Below are positions 57,872 through 64,000 of a stretch of DNA of 64,000 nucleotides, piece after piece. The DNA comes from a virus. A program made the position numbers and the translations under genes. Where the stretch lies: the IMG/VR virus record IMGVR_UViG_3300029258_001504, positions 27,046 through 91,045 of that record. One strand, 5' to 3'. Positions within the stretch are counted from its first letter, which is position 1. Each line of letters opens with the position of its first letter. The notes beneath the pieces are model-generated. The model was not told the origin of the DNA. It worked only from the letters and a program-made list of their open reading frames with translations, and made no database searches.

Positions 57872-58565
57872 TCTCTACGCTACAGCACGTCAGCAGTTTG
57901 GAGGTGCCGTCGGTGCCATGCGTGGGGATGCTCCAGTTGGTCTACTTTTGGGGCACGTTTTACGTGTGGACCCTTCCCTCTCGTTGTCCCCTCCAGTCCA
58001 AAAAGATCGGCGTGTGGGTTTCATGAAAGCCTCAGTAAACGAGGCGCGCACCGTGAACATCCGAACTGAACAGCTGCAGGAAATGGAGACGTGTGCGTTC
58101 GTATATGGTCGTGAAATCAACCGGGCAGCTTTAAGTGTTTATACCACGTACACCTCGCTGTTTACGGAAGCCGACGAGAACTTTTGGAAATGCGCGTACC
58201 TCTACACCACCTTGGGTTCGGCTCTCTTTACAGAGCTCTGGAACGCCGCGTCTCCAGGGGTAGTCTCGACGGTTAAACCGATTCAGGTTCCTGCAGGTCG
58301 TGGCAGGTTCAACTGGGAGATTGAGAGCACCACGTCCTCAGACTCCACGAACAAGGCGTATGACGACCTGCTTTACGTCGTAAATAACCTCACGTCTGCT
58401 CCTCCGGGTTGGAGACTCGAACCGTTCAAGCGGCTTGTCCTCCTGGACTGTGAGTACGTGTACGCGCTCTGGCGTAGGTACGGAGCAAGCCGGTTGGAGG
58501 GTTTCGGGACTCTTCCAGTGCTCCAGAATTCCCAGATGCGCACTATTATGAATCGGGTGAAGTAG
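57810..58565 (+). CDS. Unknown protein, probable baseplate region
   Basis: A 251-residue protein overlapping the previous gene by 62 bp; GAGGGAA lies upstream of the ATG. No domain is certain. It is helical with several tryptophans, and its position before a long probable baseplate protein suggests a tail role. Confidence 0.6.
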   Translation: MSLDLQSGQRAADEKAVRDASLYATARQQFGGAVGAMRGDAPVGLLLGHVLRVDPSLSLSPPVQKDRRVGFMKASVNEARTVNIRTEQLQEMETCAFVYGREINRAALSVYTTYTSLFTEADENFWKCAYLYTTLGSALFTELWNAASPGVVSTVKPIQVPAGRGRFNWEIESTTSSDSTNKAYDDLLYVVNNLTSAPPGWRLEPFKRLVLLDCEYVYALWRRYGASRLEGFGTLPVLQNSQMRTIMNRVK

Positions 58566-60383
58566 ATGGGTTGGCAGAAATGGGAACTCGATCTTCCGGA
58601 TCTCGGGGCCGTAGCTGACTTATCGGAGATCATCGACAAGATTCGTGAGTTCTTAGAGATCATCGTTGGGATTCTCGAGAGCATCCTCAACTTCATTACT
58701 GCGTTCACCGACCCCTTAGCCGCAGCCATCAAAGCCATTATCGATAAGATCAAGGAAGTCGTGGAGGGGTTCCTCGAAGATGTTGGGGTCTACATCTTGG
58801 GAGTCCCTATCCGGAAACGATTCGCTACCAACTTCTTGAACTTGGGGGACATCACTCCAGATTGGGCAGGCAGCCTTGGCATCTTCGGAGAAGGTGTCGC
58901 GGATACCGACCAGCCTGGAAATCTCGGACAGATCCTTCCTCCTTGGAAAGACGACAACCTCAACGACTTCTTGGTCGAAGCCAACCGCTACAACGGAGGC
59001 AACTACGGGTTCTTCAAGACTGTCATCGAATCCCTTAGAGACGAGGGCGATACTAACCGCCCGCAGTTCTATGATGAGGACGATTACGTTGGCGGTGTGG
59101 TCTTGGTCATGGGCGTCGGAGGATTCGATGCTTTAGGTTTCTTGGATGACATCTGGAAACTCTTCGGACTCTTCGACTTTGATCTGGACGGTGTCCCCAA
59201 AGCTCCCCGGCCTCAGAACTTACAGGGTCGGGCCATGACCCCCATCGTAAAGTCCGCAGTAAACGACACGGGAGGAAAGTTCAGCACCTTCCTTGAGTGG
59301 GACCCCGTCGAAGTTCCTATCACCAAGTTGACTGACCTCGGAGGAATCATCCTCTTCCCGGAGCGGTACGCTATCATTCGCTCCAAGAACAATGTCAACG
59401 CACTCAGTGCTAACAGTGTTGTTGACTTGATGGGTACTCGGACGTTGTCTAATGGCTCTACCTTTGGACCCAGTGAGGTAGTCTTTGAAGGCCCGTACGA
59501 CCCTACAGACGTTACCTACATCGATGAGAACATCGAATCCGAACCCGACGACTCGTTCTACTACACTATCGCGTGGAAACTCCGGGCGTACGGTGCTGAC
59601 GAAGATCGCACCACGTCCGACGGTACCGCTTACGAGTACTGGTACACCTCTAATGTTGTTCGTGTTGTCCCCTACCCTACTGTTCCTGGGAGTACCCCTC
59701 CCGACTGGAGACGCACTCCCTCTGTCTCTTCCTTGTTTCCGGAGTTTGCCTACCTCTTGCGCTTGTTGGTAGCGGAGCTCGAGAAGATGGCAGGTAAGCT
59801 CGTCGGGGCTCTGGACTTCATCACTGAGTACGTCGAGTTCTTGAAGTCAGAGATCCAGCGATATGAAGAGCTCGTCAACAAGATCTTGGATGCCTTAGAG
59901 CAGCTCACCTTCAAGTTCCAACTTCCGACTGCGGGGGTCTATTACCGTACCTTTGAGGGGGAAGGTGGCAACACGTTCTTCATACAGGATTTAGCGCTGT
60001 CTCTTCGTTCCAGCTACGCGTCTTCTCCTCCATTCCATAAGGGGGATGAGTACGTTACGGGTGTCATTTTGATGGCAGGGGGACCGTCCCCCAGCGCAGC
60101 AGCTGACGTGGGGGCTCAGAGCGGTAAGCAGATAGTCGAAAGTTTCATGCGACTCATCGGCTGGATCTTCGGAGGGAGCTCTAGCGGACTTACCCCTGTT
60201 CTCGAGGGTCTCGATAGCGCTGTGGAGGACCTGGAGAACCAATACTTTAATGACGATATGAGCGTTGGTGTTGCGCCGGTGGAGTCTGAGGTTCAACTCA
60301 ATCTTTGTGAAGAGATTTCTCCGGCTCCTTCAGTGGAGTTCGATGCTAACATGTCTATTGTATCCGAGACGACGGAGTCCTAA
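58566..60383 (+). CDS. Large structural protein with central fibronectin III-like domain
   Basis: A 605-residue protein starting directly after the preceding stop. Residues 15-75 are strongly amphipathic-hydrophobic helix (IREFLEIIVGILESILNFI). The middle (about 220-370) has a beta-sandwich pattern like fibronectin III (FSTFLEWDPVEVPITK, FYYTIAWKLRAYGADEDR). Residues 390-460 form a long coiled coil, and the C-terminus is acidic. Probably baseplate or tail-tip; the family is not recognised. Confidence 0.65.
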   Translation: MGWQKWELDLPDLGAVADLSEIIDKIREFLEIIVGILESILNFITAFTDPLAAAIKAIIDKIKEVVEGFLEDVGVYILGVPIRKRFATNFLNLGDITPDWAGSLGIFGEGVADTDQPGNLGQILPPWKDDNLNDFLVEANRYNGGNYGFFKTVIESLRDEGDTNRPQFYDEDDYVGGVVLVMGVGGFDALGFLDDIWKLFGLFDFDLDGVPKAPRPQNLQGRAMTPIVKSAVNDTGGKFSTFLEWDPVEVPITKLTDLGGIILFPERYAIIRSKNNVNALSANSVVDLMGTRTLSNGSTFGPSEVVFEGPYDPTDVTYIDENIESEPDDSFYYTIAWKLRAYGADEDRTTSDGTAYEYWYTSNVVRVVPYPTVPGSTPPDWRRTPSVSSLFPEFAYLLRLLVAELEKMAGKLVGALDFITEYVEFLKSEIQRYEELVNKILDALEQLTFKFQLPTAGVYYRTFEGEGGNTFFIQDLALSLRSSYASSPPFHKGDEYVTGVILMAGGPSPSAAADVGAQSGKQIVESFMRLIGWIFGGSSSGLTPVLEGLDSAVEDLENQYFNDDMSVGVAPVESEVQLNLCEEISPAPSVEFDANMSIVSETTES

Positions 60384-60650
60384 ATGCCCATGTTCGATTA
60401 CATTTGTGAACGCTGCAAACTCGAAACCGAAGAAGTGGTCAGCGACGCCAAAGAAGAGGTGCCTTGTCCGGACTGCGGGAACATCCTATCTCGAGTATGG
60501 CGCAGCGGTCCTGTCACTATGAATACCGTCATTCCTTCGTATCCAGGCTGCAAAGGGAACAAGGCCGGGTACGTCCATACGCACAGTCCAAAGCGTCCCG
60601 CAACCAAGATCCAGTCCGGTTACGGAGGGGCTCAAGGACCTAGAAGCTAA
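60384..60650 (+). CDS. FmdB-like zinc-ribbon protein
   Basis: An 88-residue protein starting MPMFDYICERC with CPDCG about 15 residues later; this is the FmdB/YrxA-type N-terminal zinc ribbon common in bacteria and phages. The rest is low complexity. It starts right at the stop of the long structural gene. A hairpin follows the stop. Function of the family is poorly known. Confidence 0.75.
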   Translation: MPMFDYICERCKLETEEVVSDAKEEVPCPDCGNILSRVWRSGPVTMNTVIPSYPGCKGNKAGYVHTHSPKRPATKIQSGYGGAQGPRS

Positions 60651-60651
60651 A

Positions 60652-60673
60652 AGAGGGACCCCGAGGTCCCTCT
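60652..60673 (+). terminator. Hairpin after the zinc-ribbon gene
   Basis: AGAGGGACC pairs with GGTCCCTCT around a CCGA-type loop. There is no T-run, so termination on the plus strand would be weak or would depend on another factor. Confidence 0.45.
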
Positions 60674-60737
60674 ACGTGGGATAGCCACTAGTTTCCAAAG
60701 CCAATGGGTCCCCCTTCTTTTACCAAGGATTTTGCCG

Positions 60738-60743
60738 TATAAT
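60738..60743 (+). promoter_or_regulatory. -10 element TATAAT at a near-leaderless start
   Basis: A perfect TATAAT lies 10 nt before the ATG at 60754. No Shine-Dalgarno sequence precedes that ATG, so the leader would be at most a few bases. No clear -35. Confidence 0.45.
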
Positions 60744-60753
60744 TCGTGGTGTC

Positions 60754-61389
60754 ATGAGTGAAGGACTACTGAAACACGCAGGTGGTATCTGGTTCCGGCC
60801 TTCTGGAATCCCGTTCACCTTTGCGGGTACTCCGAATTACCAGGAGAGGCTCACCGGAATGTCCGAGTGGGCTCCCCGTTCCATGGTCGAGCGCATGGCT
60901 CGGGGACTCCACGAGGGGCAAACTGTAGACGACCTCGCTAAGTCCGAGAGGTCTCGTGGGTTATTGCGCCCAGCTGCGGGAGGCGCCCTCGCTGGAGGTA
61001 TCGGAGGAGGTGTCCTGGCTCGTGGTCTCGGCGGGAAGGCTACTACGGCCCCCTTCAAAGAGATGCTGGAACAGGGGCTGTTGAAGAACCGAAGTCTCAA
61101 AGGTCTCAAGAACCTTCCGCTCTCAGTGAAACTCCTCCCACTGCTCGGTGCCGGGGCTGGGTTACTGACTGGGAGCGCTCTCTGGGGCGCCAAAGGAGAC
61201 CAACGAGAGCGCCAGGCACGCCAGGTATCGCGGGGGCTGCTTGCTGAGCGCGTTTTACAGAGAAATGCACTAAAAGAGGCCCTGAAAAGCGAGCAGCCGT
61301 ACAACCGGCCCCTCCTCCAGGGAGTACCTCTCACGAGCGCCTCGGCACAGACTCCCTACGCGGTGACACTGAGTAACACGGGGATGTAG
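60754..61389 (+). CDS. Glycine-zipper protein
   Basis: A 211-residue basic protein with two hydrophobic glycine-rich segments (GGALAGGIGGGVLARGLGG, about 73-91, and LPLLGAGAGLLTGSALWGA, about 126-144). These could insert in membrane as a hairpin. It is followed by a second, related-looking gene. Injected virion proteins of other phages have similar segments; this is inference. Confidence 0.65.
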   Translation: MSEGLLKHAGGIWFRPSGIPFTFAGTPNYQERLTGMSEWAPRSMVERMARGLHEGQTVDDLAKSERSRGLLRPAAGGALAGGIGGGVLARGLGGKATTAPFKEMLEQGLLKNRSLKGLKNLPLSVKLLPLLGAGAGLLTGSALWGAKGDQRERQARQVSRGLLAERVLQRNALKEALKSEQPYNRPLLQGVPLTSASAQTPYAVTLSNTGM

Positions 61390-61394
61390 GATAA

Positions 61395-62339
61395 ATGCGT
61401 ACACTCGAGAAACTAGCGTTGGGCGGCCATGACGAGCTGTACGAGCGCCTGCTGCAGCGAGAGAAAGAGTTGGCTCAAGCTCGAGGCATCTCGGACTTCA
61501 CTCCTGGCATGCGGATGTCAGGAAGTACCCCCGGACCCCACCCTGCGATGGAGAAAGAAGTCATCAAGGGTACGGGTCCGAGTACGGCGCAGAAGGTCAA
61601 GCACCACACGGTAGGCAAGGTTCGTCGTCTTTGGTCCCAACCAGGCAAGTATCGCTGGCTGCGACGTGCGGGCCTTCTTGGGGGCGCTGTGGGTGCAGGA
61701 CTCCTAGGGAAAGCGTGGATCGATTCTGCGAAGAACGACAAGGCGCTGAAAGAGCAAGCAGCTCAGCTCGAAGCGTACAAGTTTGGAGCAAACTTCGACT
61801 ATACCCCGAACGCACCCGTGACGCCGAAACCCGCCAAGTTCCCGAAGATGCCCGCCCCCATGAGCACCAGCGGGGGGATGCCTGACGTGCCCAAGCCTCC
61901 GAAGAACAGCGCCAAGACTCAAGCGTATACGGGAGAATCTGCCGAGATGAAAGTCGCTACCCTTCTGCATAAAGTCGCATTTCTCGAGAGTGGTGCGATG
62001 CCCTGGGTCGCCGGTGCCGCGGGGGGCCTCGGTGGATATTACGCAGGTAAGAAAGTCATCGACCCTATTCTAGATATTGGCCAAGAGAGTCTGCGACGTA
62101 AGATCCACATCGCTGAGAGGATCATTGAGGGTCTTGAGAAGGGCAAGAAAGTGGCCCCGTTCGCCGGAGCAACCGTGGGTGCGATCCTTCTCGCTGCTAT
62201 CGCCGCCAAGAAGGCGAAGCAGAAGGAGCGCGAAACCATGGAGCGTGTTGAGGCCATGGGCGGCCCTGAGCGTGAAGGCTTCAGTCCCTATGACCGACGT
62301 TACGTCAATGACCCGTATGCGGGCTTCTATTATGGGTGA
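61395..62339 (+). CDS. Glycine-zipper protein with K-x-A peptides
   Basis: A 314-residue protein starting RTLEKLALGGHDELYERLL. Glycine-rich hydrophobic segments occur at about 95-113 (GLLGGAVGAGLLGKAWI), 199-217 (WVAGAAGGLGGYYAGKK) and 253-270 (APFAGATVGAILLAAIA). KVATLLHKVAFLES carries the recurrent peptide. The overall pattern matches its neighbour and the genes at 31.6, 47.1 and 52.1 kb. The stop overlaps the next small gene. Confidence 0.65.
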   Translation: MRTLEKLALGGHDELYERLLQREKELAQARGISDFTPGMRMSGSTPGPHPAMEKEVIKGTGPSTAQKVKHHTVGKVRRLWSQPGKYRWLRRAGLLGGAVGAGLLGKAWIDSAKNDKALKEQAAQLEAYKFGANFDYTPNAPVTPKPAKFPKMPAPMSTSGGMPDVPKPPKNSAKTQAYTGESAEMKVATLLHKVAFLESGAMPWVAGAAGGLGGYYAGKKVIDPILDIGQESLRRKIHIAERIIEGLEKGKKVAPFAGATVGAILLAAIAAKKAKQKERETMERVEAMGGPEREGFSPYDRRYVNDPYAGFYYG

Positions 62340-62472
62340 GCCTACCATCTACCGGCGTCCCACGCCGATCCTTCCTGCCAAGCCTCCTAAGAAGCGCGAC
62401 CTAGAGAAGTGGCAGAAGCACCGCACCCACAAAGGTAAAGACCCCTCTGCTCCCCGCATCCACAAGAATTGA
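62332..62472 (+). CDS. Small basic protein (46 aa)
   Basis: A 46-residue proline- and lysine-rich protein overlapping the end of the preceding gene by 8 bp; no independent ribosome site is seen. It is the last protein gene before the RNA cluster. Function unknown. Confidence 0.5.
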   Translation: MGEPTIYRRPTPILPAKPPKKRDLEKWQKHRTHKGKDPSAPRIHKN

Positions 62473-62474
62473 AA

Positions 62475-62543
62475 ACAGCCCCGTTACCTGGTAAAAGAAA
62501 CTGATCCGGCGGACTTACCCTACTAAGAGGTCGTCGGGGCTGT
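62475..62543 (+). ncRNA. Putative structured RNA before tRNA-Met
   Basis: ACAGCCCCG (62475-62483) and CGGGGCTGT (62535-62543) can form a 9-bp perfect helix enclosing about 50 nt with an inner GGTAA/TTACC pair. No tRNA T-loop is present, and no T-run follows. It may be a processing element or small RNA. Confidence 0.35.
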
Positions 62544-62573
62544 AGGTTGGGCGTACGGGGCTCGCCTACGTTT

Positions 62574-62644
62574 TGCGGGATAGAGAAGTGGCAACTCGGG
62601 GGTCTCATAAGCCCCAGGCCCGGGTTCAAATCCCGGTCCCGCAA
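62574..62644 (+). tRNA. tRNA-Met (anticodon CAT)
   Basis: The acceptor TGCGGGA (62574-62580) pairs with TCCCGCA (62637-62643). The D arm is GAG/CTC, the anticodon stem GGGGT/GCCCC closes a CTCATAA loop with CAT at 62606-62608, and the T arm is CCGGG/CCCGG with loop TTCAAAT. CCA is not encoded. A methionine (or modified isoleucine) identity is inferred from CAT alone. Confidence 0.9.
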
Positions 62645-62659
62645 CTGGTCTTTGAAAAT

Positions 62660-63045
62660 GGGCTCGAAACGGTTTCGACGGGTACGATTGGAAGTGTGCT
62701 GTGCGTGTTCCGCTTTGTGGGTTCAGCGGGTTAAAAAGGACTCTCAACACGAACTGCCAACAACGTAGTTCCCTTCCCGACCGCTTCGGTGACTCCGGTC
62801 GCCAAGGCTGCCTAAACAGGCACGGGCGTGCCCTGAGTGAGGAGCTCGAGTAACTCAGGGGGCGTAATTACACGAGCAATCCCAGGCCGATTTCTACGCG
62901 ATGACGCCGGGCAAACGAAAGCGTAGTAAGACCGCAGCAACTCGTCTCTTGGAAGCTGCTGTCTAAACTAAAGAGAGACCACACACGTAACGATCAGTAC
63001 ACAACCCGTATTCGGACGCGGGTTCGACTCCCGCCGGGTCCACCA
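62660..63045 (+). ncRNA. ssrA: Transfer-messenger RNA (tmRNA)
   Basis: A complete one-piece tmRNA of 386 nt. The 5' GGGCTCG (62660-62666) pairs with CGGGTCC (63035-63041), the D-loop segment GGTTTCGACGGG is present, and the 3' T arm (GCGGG, TTCGACT, CCCGC) is followed by an encoded CCA. The tag frame begins at GCC 62756 and ends at TAA 62813-62815, reading ANNVVPFPTASVTPVAKAA, which is 19 residues. The stem around GGCACGGGCGTGCC after the tag is a probable pseudoknot. With SmpB it frees ribosomes stalled on broken messages. Phage tmRNAs are known but rare. Confidence 0.93.
62756..62815 (+). other. tmRNA tag reading frame
   Basis: GCC-AAC at the resume position resembles other bacterial tmRNAs, which resume on an alanine codon. 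Nineteen codons end in VAKAA and TAA. Typical bacterial tags are about 8-15 residues and end in ALAA or similar; the lysine before AA and the length are unusual. Confidence 0.75.
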
Positions 63046-63077
63046 CAGTTGGCAGCTGTGAAAAAGCGATGGGCTTC

Positions 63078-63105
63078 TTTGTCGCTATACAAAATAAGGT
63101 ACAAT
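63078..63105 (+). promoter_or_regulatory. Candidate promoter TTTGTC-16-TACAAT
   Basis: It lies after the tmRNA and upstream of structured sequence and tRNA-Glu. There is no protein gene for 470 bp downstream, so it would drive RNA genes. Confidence 0.5.
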
Positions 63106-63111
63106 ACCGGG

Positions 63112-63272
63112 ACAAGTTGCGTTGAGTCCGAGAAGCAAAAGACGCATGCGCCTGGGGAGGGCGCAGGCTATAAGTACTCCCCCTTTGTTAACGTAGTCAG
63201 GAGAAGGTCCGGATGGTCGATGTCTTCGGTCTGGTTACTTCACGAAGTCCCGGGTAGCCTTCTCCTTATTTT
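63112..63272 (+). ncRNA. Putative structured RNA ahead of tRNA-Glu
   Basis: AGGAGAAGG (63199-63207) pairs with CCTTCTCCT (63258-63266) and extends inward through TCCGG/CCGGG; an inner CTTCG/CGAAG helix (63223-63227, 63243-63247) is also possible. TTATTTT follows, as in a terminator. The upstream part has GGGGAG/CTCCCC. It could be a terminated small RNA, or a precursor trimmed at the tRNA. Confidence 0.4.
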
Positions 63273-63346
63273 GGCCCCGTCGTCTAATGGTTTAGGACAT
63301 CGGCCTTTCACGCCGAAGATTGCGGGTTCGAGCCCCGCCGGGGTCA
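63273..63346 (+). tRNA. tRNA-Glu (anticodon TTC)
   Basis: The acceptor GGCCCCG (63273-63279) pairs with CGGGGTC (63339-63345). The anticodon loop CTTTCAC in a CGGC/GCCG stem gives TTC, and the T arm is GCGGG/CCCGC with TTCGAGC. CCA is not encoded. Confidence 0.92.
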
Positions 63347-63353
63347 CTATCGG

Positions 63354-63442
63354 TGCGCGAGACTAGACCAAGTACCTGCACGGTAGGGTCTGACGGGCAT
63401 GTGGTACTCATGTCCAGACCACAGGTGGGCGCGCAATAGTCT
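63354..63442 (+). ncRNA. Putative structured leader RNA with alternative helices
   Basis: TGCGCG (63354-63359) can pair with CGCGCA (63430-63435), and the adjacent AGACTA (63360-63365) with TAGTCT (63437-63442); these two helices cannot nest and would be a pseudoknot or a switch. A GGGCATG/CATGTCC hairpin (63395-63401, 63409-63415) shows TGGTACT in its loop. It precedes the last gene by about 130 nt, with further small hairpins in between. Confidence 0.35.
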
Positions 63443-63574
63443 GTAATAAGGTGTAATGGGAGCCTTGCTTCCTGCAGCGTGTTCTTTGAAAAACAAGTCT
63501 CAAAGAAGGTACAAGTTCGTACTTTCCCCTATCGGACGCTTTCGCGTCTCAGAACTATGAAGGAGGTACGGATC

Positions 63575-64000
63575 ATGACCGACAAGAAGAAAATCGCCTT
63601 GGCTGAGCTGCTCCTGCGTCGTAAGGAGCTCAACGCCCTCTTCAGCGGACGCTTGGCAGCGCAGGAGGCGGGTATCACCCGTGACAACGTCCAGCGGCGC
63701 AAGGTCAACGACGAGATCGACCAGGTGGTCGGACACGTCAGCCTGGTCGACAAGGACCTCCTGGAGAAGGAGACCAACTACTACGCGCACCAGCGGCGCC
63801 TCGCGGACAGCGTCGTGCAGCAGGCCAACTGGACGACCGAGGTGTCGGTCTCCGGTGACCTGATGTCGGACGAGGAGGTCGCGTCCACGGGACCCGCCAC
63901 CGTCAAGCTGGCCGAGCTGCTCGTCCGGCGCAAGGAGCTCGAGGATCGCATCCGCCGCGCCCCGGCCCCCCACAACTTCCGCGTCTCGGCGGAGGAGCTC
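63575..64000 (+). CDS. DIP1984-like coiled-coil protein, 3' end outside window
   Basis: Open from the ATG (AAGGAGG upstream) to the right edge, 142 codons visible. The first 100 residues fit the DIP1984-type layout: ALAELLLRRKEL near the start, VSLVDKDLLEKE in the middle, and VVQQANWTTEV near residue 90. A second LAELLVRRKELEDRI then begins, so the protein is a tandem duplication of this unit. Almost all codons end in G or C, unlike the rest of the window, which suggests recent acquisition from a high-GC genome or strong selection. Family assignment is tentative. Confidence 0.6.
   Translation, partial: MTDKKKIALAELLLRRKELNALFSGRLAAQEAGITRDNVQRRKVNDEIDQVVGHVSLVDKDLLEKETNYYAHQRRLADSVVQQANWTTEVSVSGDLMSDEEVASTGPATVKLAELLVRRKELEDRIRRAPAPHNFRVSAEEL

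Noticed and set aside
49177-61389. Tape measure protein
   Set aside because: No gene in this part has the expected length and long helical pattern; it is probably outside the window.
62387-62768. Short open frames across tRNA-Met and the tmRNA
   Set aside because: They overlap firmly identified RNA genes.

Overview
The window is an internal 64 kb segment of a large tailed bacteriophage genome; a gene is cut at each end and nothing looks like bacterial chromosome. Terminase, portal, a probable prohead protease, major capsid protein, tail sheath, a probable tail tube and a central spike mark it as a myovirus. The host cannot be named. Bacterial-type -35/-10 promoters, several apparently leaderless genes and moderately GC-rich coding fit hosts that use leaderless mRNAs (Actinobacteria or Deinococcus-Thermus), but this is inference.

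Layout. 1-1.7 kb: ends of two rightward unknown genes. 1.7-3.4 kb (minus): a small gene and a MoxR-like AAA+ ATPase. 3.4-5.0 kb (plus): terminase large subunit. 5.0-5.58 kb has no gene; it holds five consecutive long stem structures separated by four exact copies of a 9-mer and ends in a rho-independent terminator. 5.6-13.8 kb (minus): family A DNA polymerase with a uracil-DNA-glycosylase-like N-terminus, primase-helicase, Cas4-like nuclease and a probable ssDNA-binding protein. 13.9-15.0 kb (plus): a sigma factor carrying zinc-ribbon insertions. 15.0-21.3 kb (minus): ParB-like protein, small zinc proteins, amidase endolysin, second Cas4-like nuclease and SNF2 helicase. 21.3-23.6 kb (plus): portal and a partner. 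23.9-31.6 kb (plus): a multisubunit-type RNA polymerase in two pieces (beta fused to the N-terminal half of beta', then the C-terminal half of beta'), with a LigD-like primase-polymerase/phosphoesterase gene between them. 31.6-56.1 kb (plus): virion genes. 56.1-57.6 kb (minus): a small block with an HExxH protein and two tiny membrane proteins. 57.6-62.5 kb (plus): more probable structural genes. 62.5-63.55 kb: tRNA-Met, a complete tmRNA, tRNA-Glu and several structured stretches. The window ends in a very G/C3-rich gene.

How it fits together. The phage appears to carry its own core RNA polymerase and a matching sigma factor, its own replisome, its own trans-translation RNA and a contractile tail. 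Two traits recur across the virion module: a short K-[TVLIM]-A-[SAG] peptide, and hydrophobic glycine-rich segments in otherwise unrelated proteins. The most unusual items are the hairpin array at 4972-5541, the split polymerase interrupted by a repair-type nucleotidyltransferase gene, and the zinc-ribbon sigma factor.
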